Positions 52,764 through 64,000 of a DNA stretch of 64,000 bases are shown here, one piece after another. The notes under the pieces were generated by a model, which was not told where the DNA came from, did no database searches, and worked only from the letters and a program-made list of their open reading frames with translations. A program made the position numbers and the translations under genes. Location of the stretch: positions 2,154,501-2,218,500 of the forward strand of contig CP019797.1 of assembly GCA_002951995.1 (NCBI GenBank). Reading direction: 5' to 3'. Source of the DNA: Stenotrophomonas acidaminiphila (GTDB taxonomy: Bacteria; Pseudomonadota; Gammaproteobacteria; Xanthomonadales; Xanthomonadaceae). The number at the start of each line of letters is the position of its first letter. The first letter of the stretch is position 1.

Positions 52764-55019
52764 ATGGGTGCCGTCGACACACTGCAGGAGCTGATGCGGC
52801 GAATCGGGCTGGAGCAGGCGGAAATCAGCGAACGCGGCCGCCTGCTGGAATGGGGCCAGGACGACGCGCGGCGCCTGAACGAAAACGCCGCGCGCATGGC
52901 CGCCGCGCAGGCCGCATTCATCGAGCGGCTGTACCGCCACCTCGATGACTTCCCCGCCCCGGCCGCGCTGCTCGGCGACGCGGGCACCGTGCACCGGTTG
53001 AAGCAACGGCAACTGGAGTACTACCAGCGGCTGTGGCAGGGGCCCTACGACCGCGACTACATCGACAACCGCCTGCGCATCGGCCTGATCCACCACATCA
53101 ACGGCGTCGAGCTGAAGTGGTACCTGGCCGCCTACCGGCTGTACCTGGAGCAGATGCTGGCGCCGCTGTGCGGCCAGGGCGCCGACGTGCAGCTTTTCTC
53201 CAGCCTGCTCAAGGCCGTGTTCTTCGACATGACCCTGGCCATCGACACCTACAGCGCCGCCCAGCGCAAGGCGCTGGAGGACAGCGAGGCGCGCTTCGCG
53301 CGGGCCCTGCGTGGCGCCCATGACGGGATCTGGGACTGGCATCCCGGGGCGGACACCCTGTACGTGTCCGAGCGCTGGGCGGACATGATCGGGCTGGAGC
53401 GGCAGGCCCTGGGCCAGACCAGCGACGCCTGGTTTTCCCGGGTCCATCCCGATGACCTGCCCGGCCTGCACCAGGCCATCAACGCGCACCTGCACGGGGA
53501 ATCGGACTGGATCCACCACGAATACCGCATCCGCTGCCGCAATGGCGACTGGCTGTGGGTGCTCAGCCGCGGCGTGGCCGAGGCCGACCGTGACGGACAA
53601 CTGCGCATCACCGGCTCGCAGAGCGACATCAGCCGGCGCAAGGCCGTCGAACACCAGCTGCACCACGCCGCCCGCCACGACCCGCTGACCGGGCTGGCCA
53701 ACCGCCTGCGGCTGGACGAGCTGCTCCTGCATACCCAGCGCCAGCTGCACGACACCGGCAGCGGCCAGGCAGCGGTGCTGTTCATCGACCTGGACCGCTT
53801 CAAGCTCATCAACGACAGCTTCGGCCACCTGTTCGGCGACGGCGTGCTGGTCGAGGTCGGCCGCCGGCTCGCGCAGTGCCTGCGCGCCGCTGACCACCTG
53901 TTCCGCTTCGGCGGCGACGAATTCGTGGTGCTGCTGGTCGACCCCGGCAGCGCCGGGTGCGCCGAACAGGTCGCCCAGCGCATCCTCGGCCACCTGCACC
54001 AGCCGATGCGCGTGGACGACCGCACCCTGGTGGTCAACGCCAGCATCGGCATCGCCACCCTGCATGCCAGCGCCGACCTCAACGATGCGCTGCAGGCCGC
54101 CGACCTTGCCCTGCACCAGGCAAAGCAGGCCGGCAAGGCCCAGTTCGCCCACTACAGCGCCGGGCTGCAGGCCAGCGCGCAGCGCCAGCTGGAACTGGAG
54201 AGCGCGTTGGGCCAGGCGCTGGCGCGTGGCGAGTTCGTGCTGCACTACCAGCCGATCCACCGCCTGGACGCGCACGACCCGCCGATGGCCGGGGTCGAGG
54301 CGCTGCTGCGCTGGCGCCACGATGGCCGCCTGGTGCCGCCGCTGGAGTTCATTCCCTCGCTGGAGGAATCCGGGGAAATCGTCCAGGTGGGGGACTGGGT
54401 GCTGCGCGAGGCCTGCCGGCAGACCCGGGCCTGGCAGCTGGCCGGGCACCGGCACCTGTACTGCTCGGTCAACCTCTCGCGGCGCCAACTGCAGCAGGAC
54501 GACTTCGTCGCACGCGTGGTGGCCATCCTCGACGACACCGGCCTGCCCGCGGCCAGCCTGGTGCTGGAAATCACCGAAACCCACCTGATGCAGGACAGCA
54601 ACGCCACCCTGGGCGCAGCACTGCGGCGCCTGGCCGCGCTCGGCGTGCGGCTGGCGCTGGACGACTTCGGCACCGGCTACTCGTCGCTGGGTTACCTCAA
54701 GCGGTTCCCGCTGCACATGCTGAAGATCGACAAGAGCTTCATCGCCGGCCTGCCCGGCGACGCCGAGCTGGGGGTGATCAGCCGCGCCATCATCGGCCTC
54801 GGCCACAGCCTGGGCCTGGAGGTCGTGGCCGAGGGCGTCGAGCACGCCCGCCACCTGGAGTTCCTGCGCGCCGAAGGCTGCCCGCTGGCCCAGGGCTACG
54901 GCTTCAGCCCGCCCTGCCCGGCCGCGGTGCTGGAGCGCCTGCTCGAGGGCGGCGCCGCGCCGCTCCCGCCGCTGGCCCCGCCCGCGGCGGTGCTAGGCGC
55001 GTCGGCGGCGGCTGGGTGA
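52764..55019 (+). CDS. Globin-coupled sensor with PAS, GGDEF and EAL domains
   Basis: A 751-residue c-di-GMP enzyme. The N-terminal globin-coupled sensor (about residues 1-165) includes RIGLIHHINGVELKWYLAAY with H110/H111 as candidate proximal haem ligand. The PAS domain (about residues 180-300) has FARALRGAHDGIWDWHPGAD. The GGDEF motif is intact at 383-387 with an RAAD inhibitory site just before. EAL is intact at 512-514 (GVEALLRWRHD), with DDFGTGYSSLGYLKRFPLHM. Both cyclase and phosphodiesterase activity are possible, presumably gated by O2 or another gas. It is led by structured RNA copy 2. Confidence 0.93.
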   Translation: MGAVDTLQELMRRIGLEQAEISERGRLLEWGQDDARRLNENAARMAAAQAAFIERLYRHLDDFPAPAALLGDAGTVHRLKQRQLEYYQRLWQGPYDRDYIDNRLRIGLIHHINGVELKWYLAAYRLYLEQMLAPLCGQGADVQLFSSLLKAVFFDMTLAIDTYSAAQRKALEDSEARFARALRGAHDGIWDWHPGADTLYVSERWADMIGLERQALGQTSDAWFSRVHPDDLPGLHQAINAHLHGESDWIHHEYRIRCRNGDWLWVLSRGVAEADRDGQLRITGSQSDISRRKAVEHQLHHAARHDPLTGLANRLRLDELLLHTQRQLHDTGSGQAAVLFIDLDRFKLINDSFGHLFGDGVLVEVGRRLAQCLRAADHLFRFGGDEFVVLLVDPGSAGCAEQVAQRILGHLHQPMRVDDRTLVVNASIGIATLHASADLNDALQAADLALHQAKQAGKAQFAHYSAGLQASAQRQLELESALGQALARGEFVLHYQPIHRLDAHDPPMAGVEALLRWRHDGRLVPPLEFIPSLEESGEIVQVGDWVLREACRQTRAWQLAGHRHLYCSVNLSRRQLQQDDFVARVVAILDDTGLPAASLVLEITETHLMQDSNATLGAALRRLAALGVRLALDDFGTGYSSLGYLKRFPLHMLKIDKSFIAGLPGDAELGVISRAIIGLGHSLGLEVVAEGVEHARHLEFLRAEGCPLAQGYGFSPPCPAAVLERLLEGGAAPLPPLAPPAAVLGASAAAG

Positions 55020-55077
55020 CAATGCGATTTCCGTCGGCGGACTCCGCCGCCCCCGTTTTCCAATGGTATTGCGCGCG

Positions 55078-56520
55078 ATGAAAAAGACTTCCTCCTCCCT
55101 ACCGCTCGAGATCAGGGCCAGCGTCCGCCATCCGCTCGGCATGCCCGCCGAGCGCTTCCTGCGCGACTACTGGCAGAAGCGCCCGTTGCTGATCCGTGGC
55201 GCGTTCCCGGATTTCCAGACCCCGGTGATGCCCGAAGACCTGGCCGGGCTGGCCTGCGAGGAAGGCGCATTGGCGCGCCTGGTCACCCATGACCGCGCCA
55301 CCGACGGCTGGACCCTGCGCAACGGCCCGTTCCGCGAGGAGGATTTCCCGGGCATGCCCGACCACGACTGGACCCTGCTGGTACAGGACGTGGACAAGTG
55401 GGACCCGGACGTGCGCGCGCTGATCGAGCACTTCAACTTCCTGCCGCGCTGGCGCATGGATGACGTGATGATCAGCTTCGCCGCCACCGGCGGCTCGGTC
55501 GGCGCCCATGTCGACCAGTACGACGTGTTCCTGCTGCAGGCCCACGGCCACCGCCGCTGGCAGATCGACGCCAGCGAATCGACCCGGGGCAAGCGCCCGC
55601 CGCTGGATTTCCGCCCCGACGTCGAACTGAAGCTGCTGCGCAGGTTCAAGCCGACCCACGACTGGGTGCTGGAACCGGGCGACATGCTGTACCTGCCGCC
55701 GAACGTGCCGCACCACGGCGTGGCCGAGGACCCGTGCCTGACGTTCTCCTTCGGCATGCGCGCGCCGTCCTCTGCCGAGCTGATCAGCGACTGGCTGGAT
55801 GACCTGGTGGCCGACGCCGACGAGGCCATCCGCTACCAGGACCCGGACCTGAAGCTGCCGGAGGACCCCAACGAGATCGACGCGGCGGCGATGAAGCGCG
55901 TGGTCACCGCGCTCAATGCGCTGCGCATGAACGACCCCGACCGCCTGGGCGACTGGTTCGGCCGCTTCATCACCACCTACCGCGCCGCCGGCGACATCCT
56001 GCCCTCGCAGGCCCCGCCCGCCCCCGCCGACGTGGACGCGGTGCTGGACGAGGGCGGCCTGCTCGAGCGCCACCCGTGGGCGCGGCTGGCCTGGCGTCGC
56101 GCCACCCGCGGCGCGGTGCTGTACAGCAGCGGCCATGCCTTCCCGTTGCCGGTCAAGGACGCGCAGGGCCTGGCCGCGGCCGAACGGATCGACGCAGCGC
56201 TGTTCCGCAAGCTGTCGGCCAAGGGCCGCAGCGCGGTGATGGAACTGCTGGCCGGCGGCCACTACCAGTTGCTGGACGCCGAGACCCTGGCGGCGATGCA
56301 GGCCGAGCAGGATGCGCTCGAGGTCATGGAAGACGCGTTCGACGACACGCTCGACGACGAAGCCGACGCACCGGAGCTGGAAATCGAGGTGTTCGAGTAC
56401 GCCCAGGCCGGCGAAGGCGAGCCGGCCAGCGGCGCCATCGACACCGTGCAGGTGAACGAGGAAGGGGTCGAGGTGGTGGTGATCTGCGACGACGGCGACG
56501 AGGACGGCCCGGCAGCATGA
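55078..56520 (+). CDS. roxA: Ribosomal protein uL16 arginine hydroxylase-type JmjC oxygenase
   Basis: 2-oxoglutarate- and Fe(II)-dependent oxygenase of the YcfD/RoxA group, which hydroxylates an arginine of ribosomal protein uL16. It has 480 residues. The iron ligands are H144 and D146 in SVGAHVDQYDVFLLQ and a later His (H212 or H213) in LPPNVPHHGVAEDP. The winged-helix C-terminal part is followed by an acidic extension of roughly 75 residues rich in Glu, Asp and Val, longer than in E. coli. The GNAT gene overlaps its stop (ATGA). Confidence 0.88.
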   Translation: MKKTSSSLPLEIRASVRHPLGMPAERFLRDYWQKRPLLIRGAFPDFQTPVMPEDLAGLACEEGALARLVTHDRATDGWTLRNGPFREEDFPGMPDHDWTLLVQDVDKWDPDVRALIEHFNFLPRWRMDDVMISFAATGGSVGAHVDQYDVFLLQAHGHRRWQIDASESTRGKRPPLDFRPDVELKLLRRFKPTHDWVLEPGDMLYLPPNVPHHGVAEDPCLTFSFGMRAPSSAELISDWLDDLVADADEAIRYQDPDLKLPEDPNEIDAAAMKRVVTALNALRMNDPDRLGDWFGRFITTYRAAGDILPSQAPPAPADVDAVLDEGGLLERHPWARLAWRRATRGAVLYSSGHAFPLPVKDAQGLAAAERIDAALFRKLSAKGRSAVMELLAGGHYQLLDAETLAAMQAEQDALEVMEDAFDDTLDDEADAPELEIEVFEYAQAGEGEPASGAIDTVQVNEEGVEVVVICDDGDEDGPAA

Positions 56521-57422
56521 CCCCGGCGGCGTTCCACGTCGAGGCAGCCGACTACGCCACGCGGCAGGCGCTGCTGCACGGCGTGCGCGAGGCCGTGTTC
56601 GTCGGCGAGCAGCAGGTGCCGGCGGCGCTGGAAAGCGATGACCTGGACCCGCTCAGCCACCACGTCCTCGCGCTGGATGCCGATGGCCACGCCATCGGCA
56701 CCGGCCGGCTGACGCCGCAGCGCCGCATCGGCCGCATGGCGGTGCTGCCCGGCTGGCGCGGCCACGGCGTCGGCGAGGCGCTGCTGCAGGCGCTGGTGGC
56801 CGAAGCGGCGCGCCGCGGCTGGGACGAGGTGACCCTGCATGCCCAGCTCCACGCCCGTGATTTCTATGCCCGCAACGGCTTCCTGCCCGAAGGCGCGCCG
56901 TTCACCGAGGCCGGCATCGTCCACCAGACCATGCGCCGCCGCATGGGCGGCGCCATGCGCGTGCAGGATGCCGCCCAGGCCGAGGCGGCCCTGGCGGCGG
57001 TGATCCACCGCGCCCGCCGCAGGCTCCTGCTCGGCTGCCGCGGCGGCGACACCGCGCTGTTCGCGCAGCCGGCGGTGCTGCAGGCACTGCGCCGCTTCGC
57101 CACCCGCCGCCACGACAAACAGGCGCTGGTGCTGCTGCACGATGCCGAACCCGCGGCCATGCCGGCCGCGCTGCTGGCACTGCTGCAGCGCCTGCCCAGC
57201 GTGTTCGCGCTGCGCCAGCCGGTGGACCCGGGCGACCCGGCGCTGGCGCCGGCCAGCGCCAGCAACGACAACGGCGACTGCTACTTTCGTCCAATGGGCG
57301 ACCGCTTCGAAGGCGAGCTGTGCCTGGACATGCCCGCGACGGCCCGCCAGCAGGACGCGCTGTTCCAGCGCGCATGGGACGCCGCAGCGCTCTGCGAAGG
57401 GCTGCGGACACTCGGCATGTGA
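56517..57422 (+). CDS. GNAT acetyltransferase with C-terminal extra domain
   Basis: A 301-residue protein. The N-terminal GNAT domain (about residues 1-140) has the acetyl-CoA loop IGRMAVLPGWRGHGVGEALL and DFYARNGFLPEGAPF. The C-terminal 160 residues (from MRVQDAAQAEAALAAVIHRA) form a second domain of unknown function, with RARRRLLLGCRGGDTALFAQ and YFRPMGDRFEGELCLDMPA. The start overlaps the roxA stop, suggesting a shared message. The substrate is unknown. Confidence 0.85.
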   Translation: MTPAAFHVEAADYATRQALLHGVREAVFVGEQQVPAALESDDLDPLSHHVLALDADGHAIGTGRLTPQRRIGRMAVLPGWRGHGVGEALLQALVAEAARRGWDEVTLHAQLHARDFYARNGFLPEGAPFTEAGIVHQTMRRRMGGAMRVQDAAQAEAALAAVIHRARRRLLLGCRGGDTALFAQPAVLQALRRFATRRHDKQALVLLHDAEPAAMPAALLALLQRLPSVFALRQPVDPGDPALAPASASNDNGDCYFRPMGDRFEGELCLDMPATARQQDALFQRAWDAAALCEGLRTLGM

Positions 57423-57503
57423 GCGCTGTCGGGGTGCGGACAAGGCATGGCCCGGCATTAACCCGGGGGACAGCGTGTGTGCCCCTTCCTGTCCCCGCGA
57501 GGG

Positions 57504-57509
57504 TATAAT
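57504..57509 (+). promoter_or_regulatory. -10 hexamer of the sucAB-lpdA promoter
   Basis: A perfect TATAAT in a GC-rich gap, 92 nt before the sucA start. No clear -35 lies at 17 bp, so an activator may be needed. The long leader to the GTG has no obvious hairpin switch. Confidence 0.55.
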
Positions 57510-57601
57510 TCAGCGGTTTCATCACGCCCGCGCGGCGCCCTGCTGCAAGGTCCCCGCCGGTTCCAGAAGCCATACCCCACAAGCGAATCCGACCCTCCAT
57601 C

Positions 57602-60433
<2,832 letters not shown>

Positions 60434-60475
60434 CTCTCCCCCTTTCACCAAGAATACGAACCAGGAAGCCCCTGC

Positions 60476-61669
60476 ATGGCCACCGAAGTCAAAGCCCCGG
60501 TACTGCCCGAATCCGTCGCTGACGGCACCATTGCCACCTGGCACAAGAAGGTCGGCGACGCGGTCAAGCGTGACGAAAACCTGCTTGACCTGGAAACCGA
60601 CAAGGTCGTGCTCGAGGTCCCGTCGCCGGTCGATGGCGTGATCAAGGAGATCAAGTTCCCCGAAGGCGCCACCGTGACCAGCAGCCAGGTCGTGGCGATC
60701 ATCGAGGAAGGCGCCGTCGCCGCCGCGCCGGCCCCGGCTGCCGCCGAGGCACCGAAGGCCGCGGCCCCGGCACCGGCCGCTGCGGCCGCCGCGCCGGCCC
60801 CGGCCGCCAAGTCCGCCGCCGACAACCTGCCCCCGGGCGCCCGCTTCTCGGCCATCACCGAAGGCGTGAACCCGGCCGACGTGGCCGGTACCGGCCGCCA
60901 TGGCGCGGTGACCAAGGAAGACATCGTCAACTTCGCCCGCAACGGCGGCGTCGGCAAGGCCGGCGGCGCGCGTCCGGAAGAACGCGTGCCGATGACCCGC
61001 ATGCGCAAGCGCATCGCCGAGCGGCTGATGCAGTCCAAGGAATCCATCGCCATGCTGACTTCGTTCAACGAAGTCAACCTGGCCAAGGTTTCGGCCGCGC
61101 GCAAGGAACTGCAGGACGAGTTCCAGAAGGCCCACGGCATCAAGCTCGGCTTCATGAGCTTCTTCGTGAAGGCCGCGGCCAACGCGCTGCAGCGCTTCCC
61201 GCTGGTCAACGCCTCGGTCGACGGCGACGACATCATCTACCACGGCTACTCGGACATCTCCATCGCCGTGTCCACCGACAAGGGCCTGGTGACGCCGGTG
61301 CTGCGCAACGTCGAGCGCATGTCCTTCGCCGACATCGAGCAGGGCATCGCCGATTACGCCAAGAAGGCGCGCGACGGCAAGCTGGCGCTGGACGACCTGC
61401 AGGGCGGCACCTTCACCGTCACCAACGGCGGCACCTTCGGCTCGCTGATGTCGACCCCGATCGTCAACCCGCCGCAGAGCGCCATCCTCGGCATGCACAC
61501 GATCAAGGAGCGCCCGATCGCCGAGAACGGCCAGGTCGTGATCGCGCCGATGATGTACATCGCGCTGTCCTACGACCACCGCATCATCGACGGCAAGGAC
61601 GCGGTGCAGTTCCTGGTGGACATCAAGAACCAGCTGGAAAACCCGGGCCGCATGCTGTTCGGCCTGTAA
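60476..61669 (+). CDS. sucB: Dihydrolipoyl succinyltransferase (E2)
   Basis: Core of the 2-oxoglutarate dehydrogenase complex, which transfers succinyl groups to CoA. It has 397 residues. The lipoyl domain has K43 in [10 protein letters not shown]. An Ala/Pro hinge (about residues 80-115) leads to the E1/E3-binding domain ([18 protein letters not shown], and [14 protein letters not shown]). The catalytic domain ends with the active-site motif [16 protein letters not shown]. The start follows the sucA stop by 42 bp. Confidence 0.97.
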   Translation: MATEVKAPVLPESVADGTIATWHKKVGDAVKRDENLLDLETDKVVLEVPSPVDGVIKEIKFPEGATVTSSQVVAIIEEGAVAAAPAPAAAEAPKAAAPAPAAAAAAPAPAAKSAADNLPPGARFSAITEGVNPADVAGTGRHGAVTKEDIVNFARNGGVGKAGGARPEERVPMTRMRKRIAERLMQSKESIAMLTSFNEVNLAKVSAARKELQDEFQKAHGIKLGFMSFFVKAAANALQRFPLVNASVDGDDIIYHGYSDISIAVSTDKGLVTPVLRNVERMSFADIEQGIADYAKKARDGKLALDDLQGGTFTVTNGGTFGSLMSTPIVNPPQSAILGMHTIKERPIAENGQVVIAPMMYIALSYDHRIIDGKDAVQFLVDIKNQLENPGRMLFGL

Positions 61670-61677
61670 CACCCGCC

Positions 61678-61700
61678 GACCCCTCCCCCGCGGAGGGGTC
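61678..61700. repeat. Hairpin between sucB and lpdA
   Basis: A perfect 9-bp stem GACCCCTCC/GGAGGGGTC with a 5-nt loop lies 8 bp after the sucB stop, in a 128-bp gap. It may protect the sucAB message or lower lpdA expression. No T-run is present, so full termination is unlikely. Confidence 0.5.
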
Positions 61701-61797
61701 GGTCGCTCCGGGGCCGGCCCAGCGCCCGCCCCTTGCCCGGCGCCCCGCGCCACCGGCCTCGCCCGCGAGACCGAAGGAAAGCACCAAGGAACCTCAA

Positions 61798-63234
61798 ATG
61801 GCTGAACAATTCGACGTCGTCGTCATCGGTGCCGGCCCGGCCGGCTACCACGCCGCCATCCGCGCCGCCCAGCTGGGCCTGAAGACCGCCTGCATCGACG
61901 CGGCGCTGGGCAAGGACGGCAAGCCGGCGCTGGGCGGCACCTGCCTGCGCGTGGGCTGCATCCCGTCCAAGGCACTGCTGGACTCCTCGCGCCAGTACTG
62001 GAACATGGGCCACATCTTTGGCGACCATGGCATCAGCTTCAAGGACGCCAAGATGGACGTCGAGAAGATGGTCGGCCGCAAGGACGCCATCGTGAAGCAG
62101 TTCACCGGCGGCATCGCCCAGCTGTTCAAGGCCAACAAGGTCGCCGCCTACTACGGCTTCGGCCAGCTGCAGGCCGGCAACATCGTCAAGGTCAAGCAGC
62201 ATGACGGCAGCGAGGTCGAGCTGAAGGGCACCAACGTCATCATCGCCGCCGGCTCGGACTCGATCGAACTGCCGTTCGCCAAGTTCGACGGCGAGACCAT
62301 CGTCGACAACGTCGGCGCGCTGGACTTCACCGAAGTACCGGGCCGCCTGGCGGTGATCGGCGCCGGCGTGATCGGCCTGGAACTCGGCAGCGTGTGGAAG
62401 CGCCTGGGCGCCGAAGTGACCATCCTCGAGGCGATGCCGGAGTTCCTGGCCGCCGCCGACGCCGAGGTGGCCAAGGTCGCCGCCCGCGAATTCAAGAAGC
62501 AGGGCCTGGACATCAGGCTCGGCGCCAAGGTCAGCAAGACCGAAGTGACCGGCAAGGGCAAGAAGAAGGAAGTGGTGGTCACCTACACCGATGGTGAAGG
62601 CGAGAAGACCCTGACCGTCGACAAGCTGCTGGTGGCCGTCGGCCGCCGCGCCGCCACCCAGGGCCTGCTGGCCGAGGGCACCGGCGTGCAGGTCAACGAG
62701 CGCGGCCAGATCGTGGTCGACGACCATTGCCACACCGGCGTCGACGGCGTCTGGGCGGTGGGCGACTGCGTGCGCGGCCCGATGCTGGCGCACAAGGGCT
62801 TCGAGGAAGGCATCGCGGTGGCCGAACTGATCGCCGGCCTGCCGGGCCACGTCAACTTCGACACCATCCCGTGGGTGATCTACACCGAGCCGGAACTGGC
62901 CTGGGTCGGCAAGACCGAAGCCCAGCTCAAGGCCGAGGGCATCCCGTACAAGGCCGGCAGCTTCCCGTTCGCCGCCAACGGCCGTGCCGTGGCGATGGTC
63001 GAGCCGGCCGGCTTCGTCAAGGTGCTGGCGCACGCCGAAACCGACCGCGTGCTGGGCATGCACCTGGTCGGCGCCAATGTCTCCGAACTGGTGCACGAAG
63101 GCGTGCTGACCATGGAGTTCAGCGGCTCGGCCGACGACCTGGCCCGCATCTGCCACGCCCACCCGTCGCTGTCGGAAGTGATCCACGACGCGGCCATGGC
63201 GGTCGGCAAGCGCGCCATCCACAAGGCCAACTGA
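61798..63234 (+). CDS. lpdA: Dihydrolipoyl dehydrogenase (E3)
   Basis: Flavoprotein that reoxidises dihydrolipoamide with NAD in the 2-oxoglutarate (and usually pyruvate) dehydrogenase complexes. It has 478 residues. The FAD motif is VVIGAGPAGYHAAIRAAQLG, the redox-active disulfide is in GGTCLRVGCIPSKALLDSS, and the NAD motif is AVIGAGVIGLELGSVWKRLG. The C-terminal catalytic His-Glu pair is in HAHPSLSEVIHDAAMA. It is the third gene of the sucAB cluster and is followed by a strong hairpin. Confidence 0.96.
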   Translation: MAEQFDVVVIGAGPAGYHAAIRAAQLGLKTACIDAALGKDGKPALGGTCLRVGCIPSKALLDSSRQYWNMGHIFGDHGISFKDAKMDVEKMVGRKDAIVKQFTGGIAQLFKANKVAAYYGFGQLQAGNIVKVKQHDGSEVELKGTNVIIAAGSDSIELPFAKFDGETIVDNVGALDFTEVPGRLAVIGAGVIGLELGSVWKRLGAEVTILEAMPEFLAAADAEVAKVAAREFKKQGLDIRLGAKVSKTEVTGKGKKKEVVVTYTDGEGEKTLTVDKLLVAVGRRAATQGLLAEGTGVQVNERGQIVVDDHCHTGVDGVWAVGDCVRGPMLAHKGFEEGIAVAELIAGLPGHVNFDTIPWVIYTEPELAWVGKTEAQLKAEGIPYKAGSFPFAANGRAVAMVEPAGFVKVLAHAETDRVLGMHLVGANVSELVHEGVLTMEFSGSADDLARICHAHPSLSEVIHDAAMAVGKRAIHKAN

Positions 63235-63252
63235 GCGACACCGGCCTGACCC

Positions 63253-63288
63253 AGAAGGCTCCGCCCCGGCGGAGCCTTCTTGCTTTTG
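63253..63288 (+). terminator. Terminator of the sucAB-lpdA operon
   Basis: A 13-base inverted repeat (arm AGAAGGCTCCGCC) around CC, in effect a 12-bp stem with a 4-nt loop. TGCTTTTGC follows the stem, an interrupted T-tract. It sits 18 bp after the lpdA stop. Confidence 0.8.
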
Positions 63289-63347
63289 CATTCCCCCGAT
63301 CGCGCCCTGTTCATCGACGCGATCCGCACACCTCCCCAGGACTTCCC

Positions 63348-63941
63348 ATGAAATCGATCTGCGTCTACTGCGGCTCCAACCCCGGTGCCAATCCCCTGTA
63401 CATCGAGCGCGCCACCGAACTGGGCACGCGCATCGCCCACGAAGGCCTGCGCCTGATCTACGGCGGCGGCCGCACCGGGCTGATGGGCGCGGTAGCCGAC
63501 GGCGTACTGGCCGCAGGCGGCCAGGTCACCGGGGTGATCCCGCAGCACCTGGTGGACCTGGAAGTGGCGCACCAGGGCGTGACCACGCTGGAGGTCGTCG
63601 GCTCCATGCACGAGCGCAAATCGCGCATGTTCGACCTGTCCGACGCCTTCGTCGCCCTGCCCGGCGGTTTCGGTACCGCCGAAGAGATCTTCGAGATGTT
63701 GACTTGGCGCCAGCTCGGCATCGGCAACAAGCCCTGCGCCTTCCTCGACGTCAACGGCTTCTACGCCAGGCTGATCGGCATGATCGACCACATGGTGGAA
63801 GAACGCTTCCTGCACCCGGAACAACGCCAGGATCTGTGGTACGGCGACGACGCCGGGCAGATGCTGGCGTGGATGCGGGCTTATTCGCCGGCGCAGGCGG
63901 ACAAGTGGTTCGACGAGAAGCTGCGCGCGGCGTTGCGGTAA
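63348..63941 (+). CDS. LOG-family nucleotide phosphoribohydrolase (TIGR00730)
   Basis: A 197-residue protein of the family once called lysine decarboxylase-like and now known to hydrolyse (cytokinin) riboside 5'-monophosphates. The hallmark motif PGGxGTxxE is in VALPGGFGTAEEIFEMLTWR, with GSMHERKSRMFDLSDAF before it and VYCGSNPGANPLYIE at the start. It may release bases from nucleotides in purine salvage. It is transcribed after the lpdA terminator, so it is probably an independent unit. Confidence 0.9.
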   Translation: MKSICVYCGSNPGANPLYIERATELGTRIAHEGLRLIYGGGRTGLMGAVADGVLAAGGQVTGVIPQHLVDLEVAHQGVTTLEVVGSMHERKSRMFDLSDAFVALPGGFGTAEEIFEMLTWRQLGIGNKPCAFLDVNGFYARLIGMIDHMVEERFLHPEQRQDLWYGDDAGQMLAWMRAYSPAQADKWFDEKLRAALR

Positions 63942-64000
63942 GGCCATTGGCGCGTGGCGACGCGGCGGGCTTCGCTGGCGCCTCCTTCCCTGCCTGGCAC

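Overview
The window is a 64 kb stretch of a high-GC (about 70 %) gammaproteobacterial chromosome. It most resembles the Xanthomonadaceae (Stenotrophomonas, Pseudoxanthomonas and relatives). The reasons are the kynurenine-pathway cluster for NAD synthesis, the very large 180 kDa NAD-glutamate dehydrogenase, a methionine synthase split into two genes, a YtrA-type GntR/ABC operon, and GTAG-type REP palindromes. No rRNA, tRNA, CRISPR array, prophage or insertion sequence was seen.

Layout. 1-4.7 kb: rpsF (cut by the left edge), an A-type Fe-S carrier, asnS, small unknowns, a PaiB-like flavoprotein and carbonic anhydrase. 4.7-8.1 kb: 3-hydroxyanthranilate dioxygenase, kynureninase and kynurenine monooxygenase, which with the host's quinolinate steps give NAD from tryptophan. 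8.1-13.1 kb: exonuclease I, small conserved proteins and a cold-shock protein. 13.3-21.1 kb (minus strand): a spermidine-synthase-like protein, 5'-nucleotidase, NAD kinase and NAD-GDH, with a cluster of five palindromes before NAD kinase. 21.3-26.4 kb: tetR plus a two-gene RND efflux operon. 26.5-32.6 kb: acyl-CoA dehydrogenase, then an ArsR-methyltransferase regulator with the two metH genes. 32.9-38.8 kb: two amidohydrolases, LysR, an MFS transporter and DUF2058. 38.8-42.0 kb (minus strand): slyX, ugd, an FKBP isomerase and glutathione peroxidase. 42.1-46.7 kb: a GntR/ABC/envelope-lipoprotein operon. 47.0-49.9 kb: divergent fumC and purB. 50.0-55.0 kb: a signalling island with a chemoreceptor, a small unknown gene and a globin-PAS-GGDEF-EAL protein. 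55.1-64 kb: the ribosomal oxygenase RoxA, a GNAT protein, sucA-sucB-lpdA and a LOG-family hydrolase.

Two things stand out. First, the chemoreceptor and the globin-GGDEF-EAL gene are each preceded by the same roughly 110-nt structured RNA. It has three hairpins, a 35-nt block identical in both copies, and a strong intrinsic terminator ending 28-30 nt before the start codon. Stem sequences differ between copies but still pair. It looks like a riboswitch, an attenuator or an embedded sRNA family, and I cannot assign it to a known class. Second, at least eight genes (kmo, a ykgJ-like gene, a small basic gene, nadK, arsR-methyltransferase, a yggN-like gene, purB and a small signalling gene) are each repaired by restoring one base to a G or C run. 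The error is always a missing base, never an extra one. That points to a systematic sequencing or assembly error rather than gene decay, and several of these genes should be essential.
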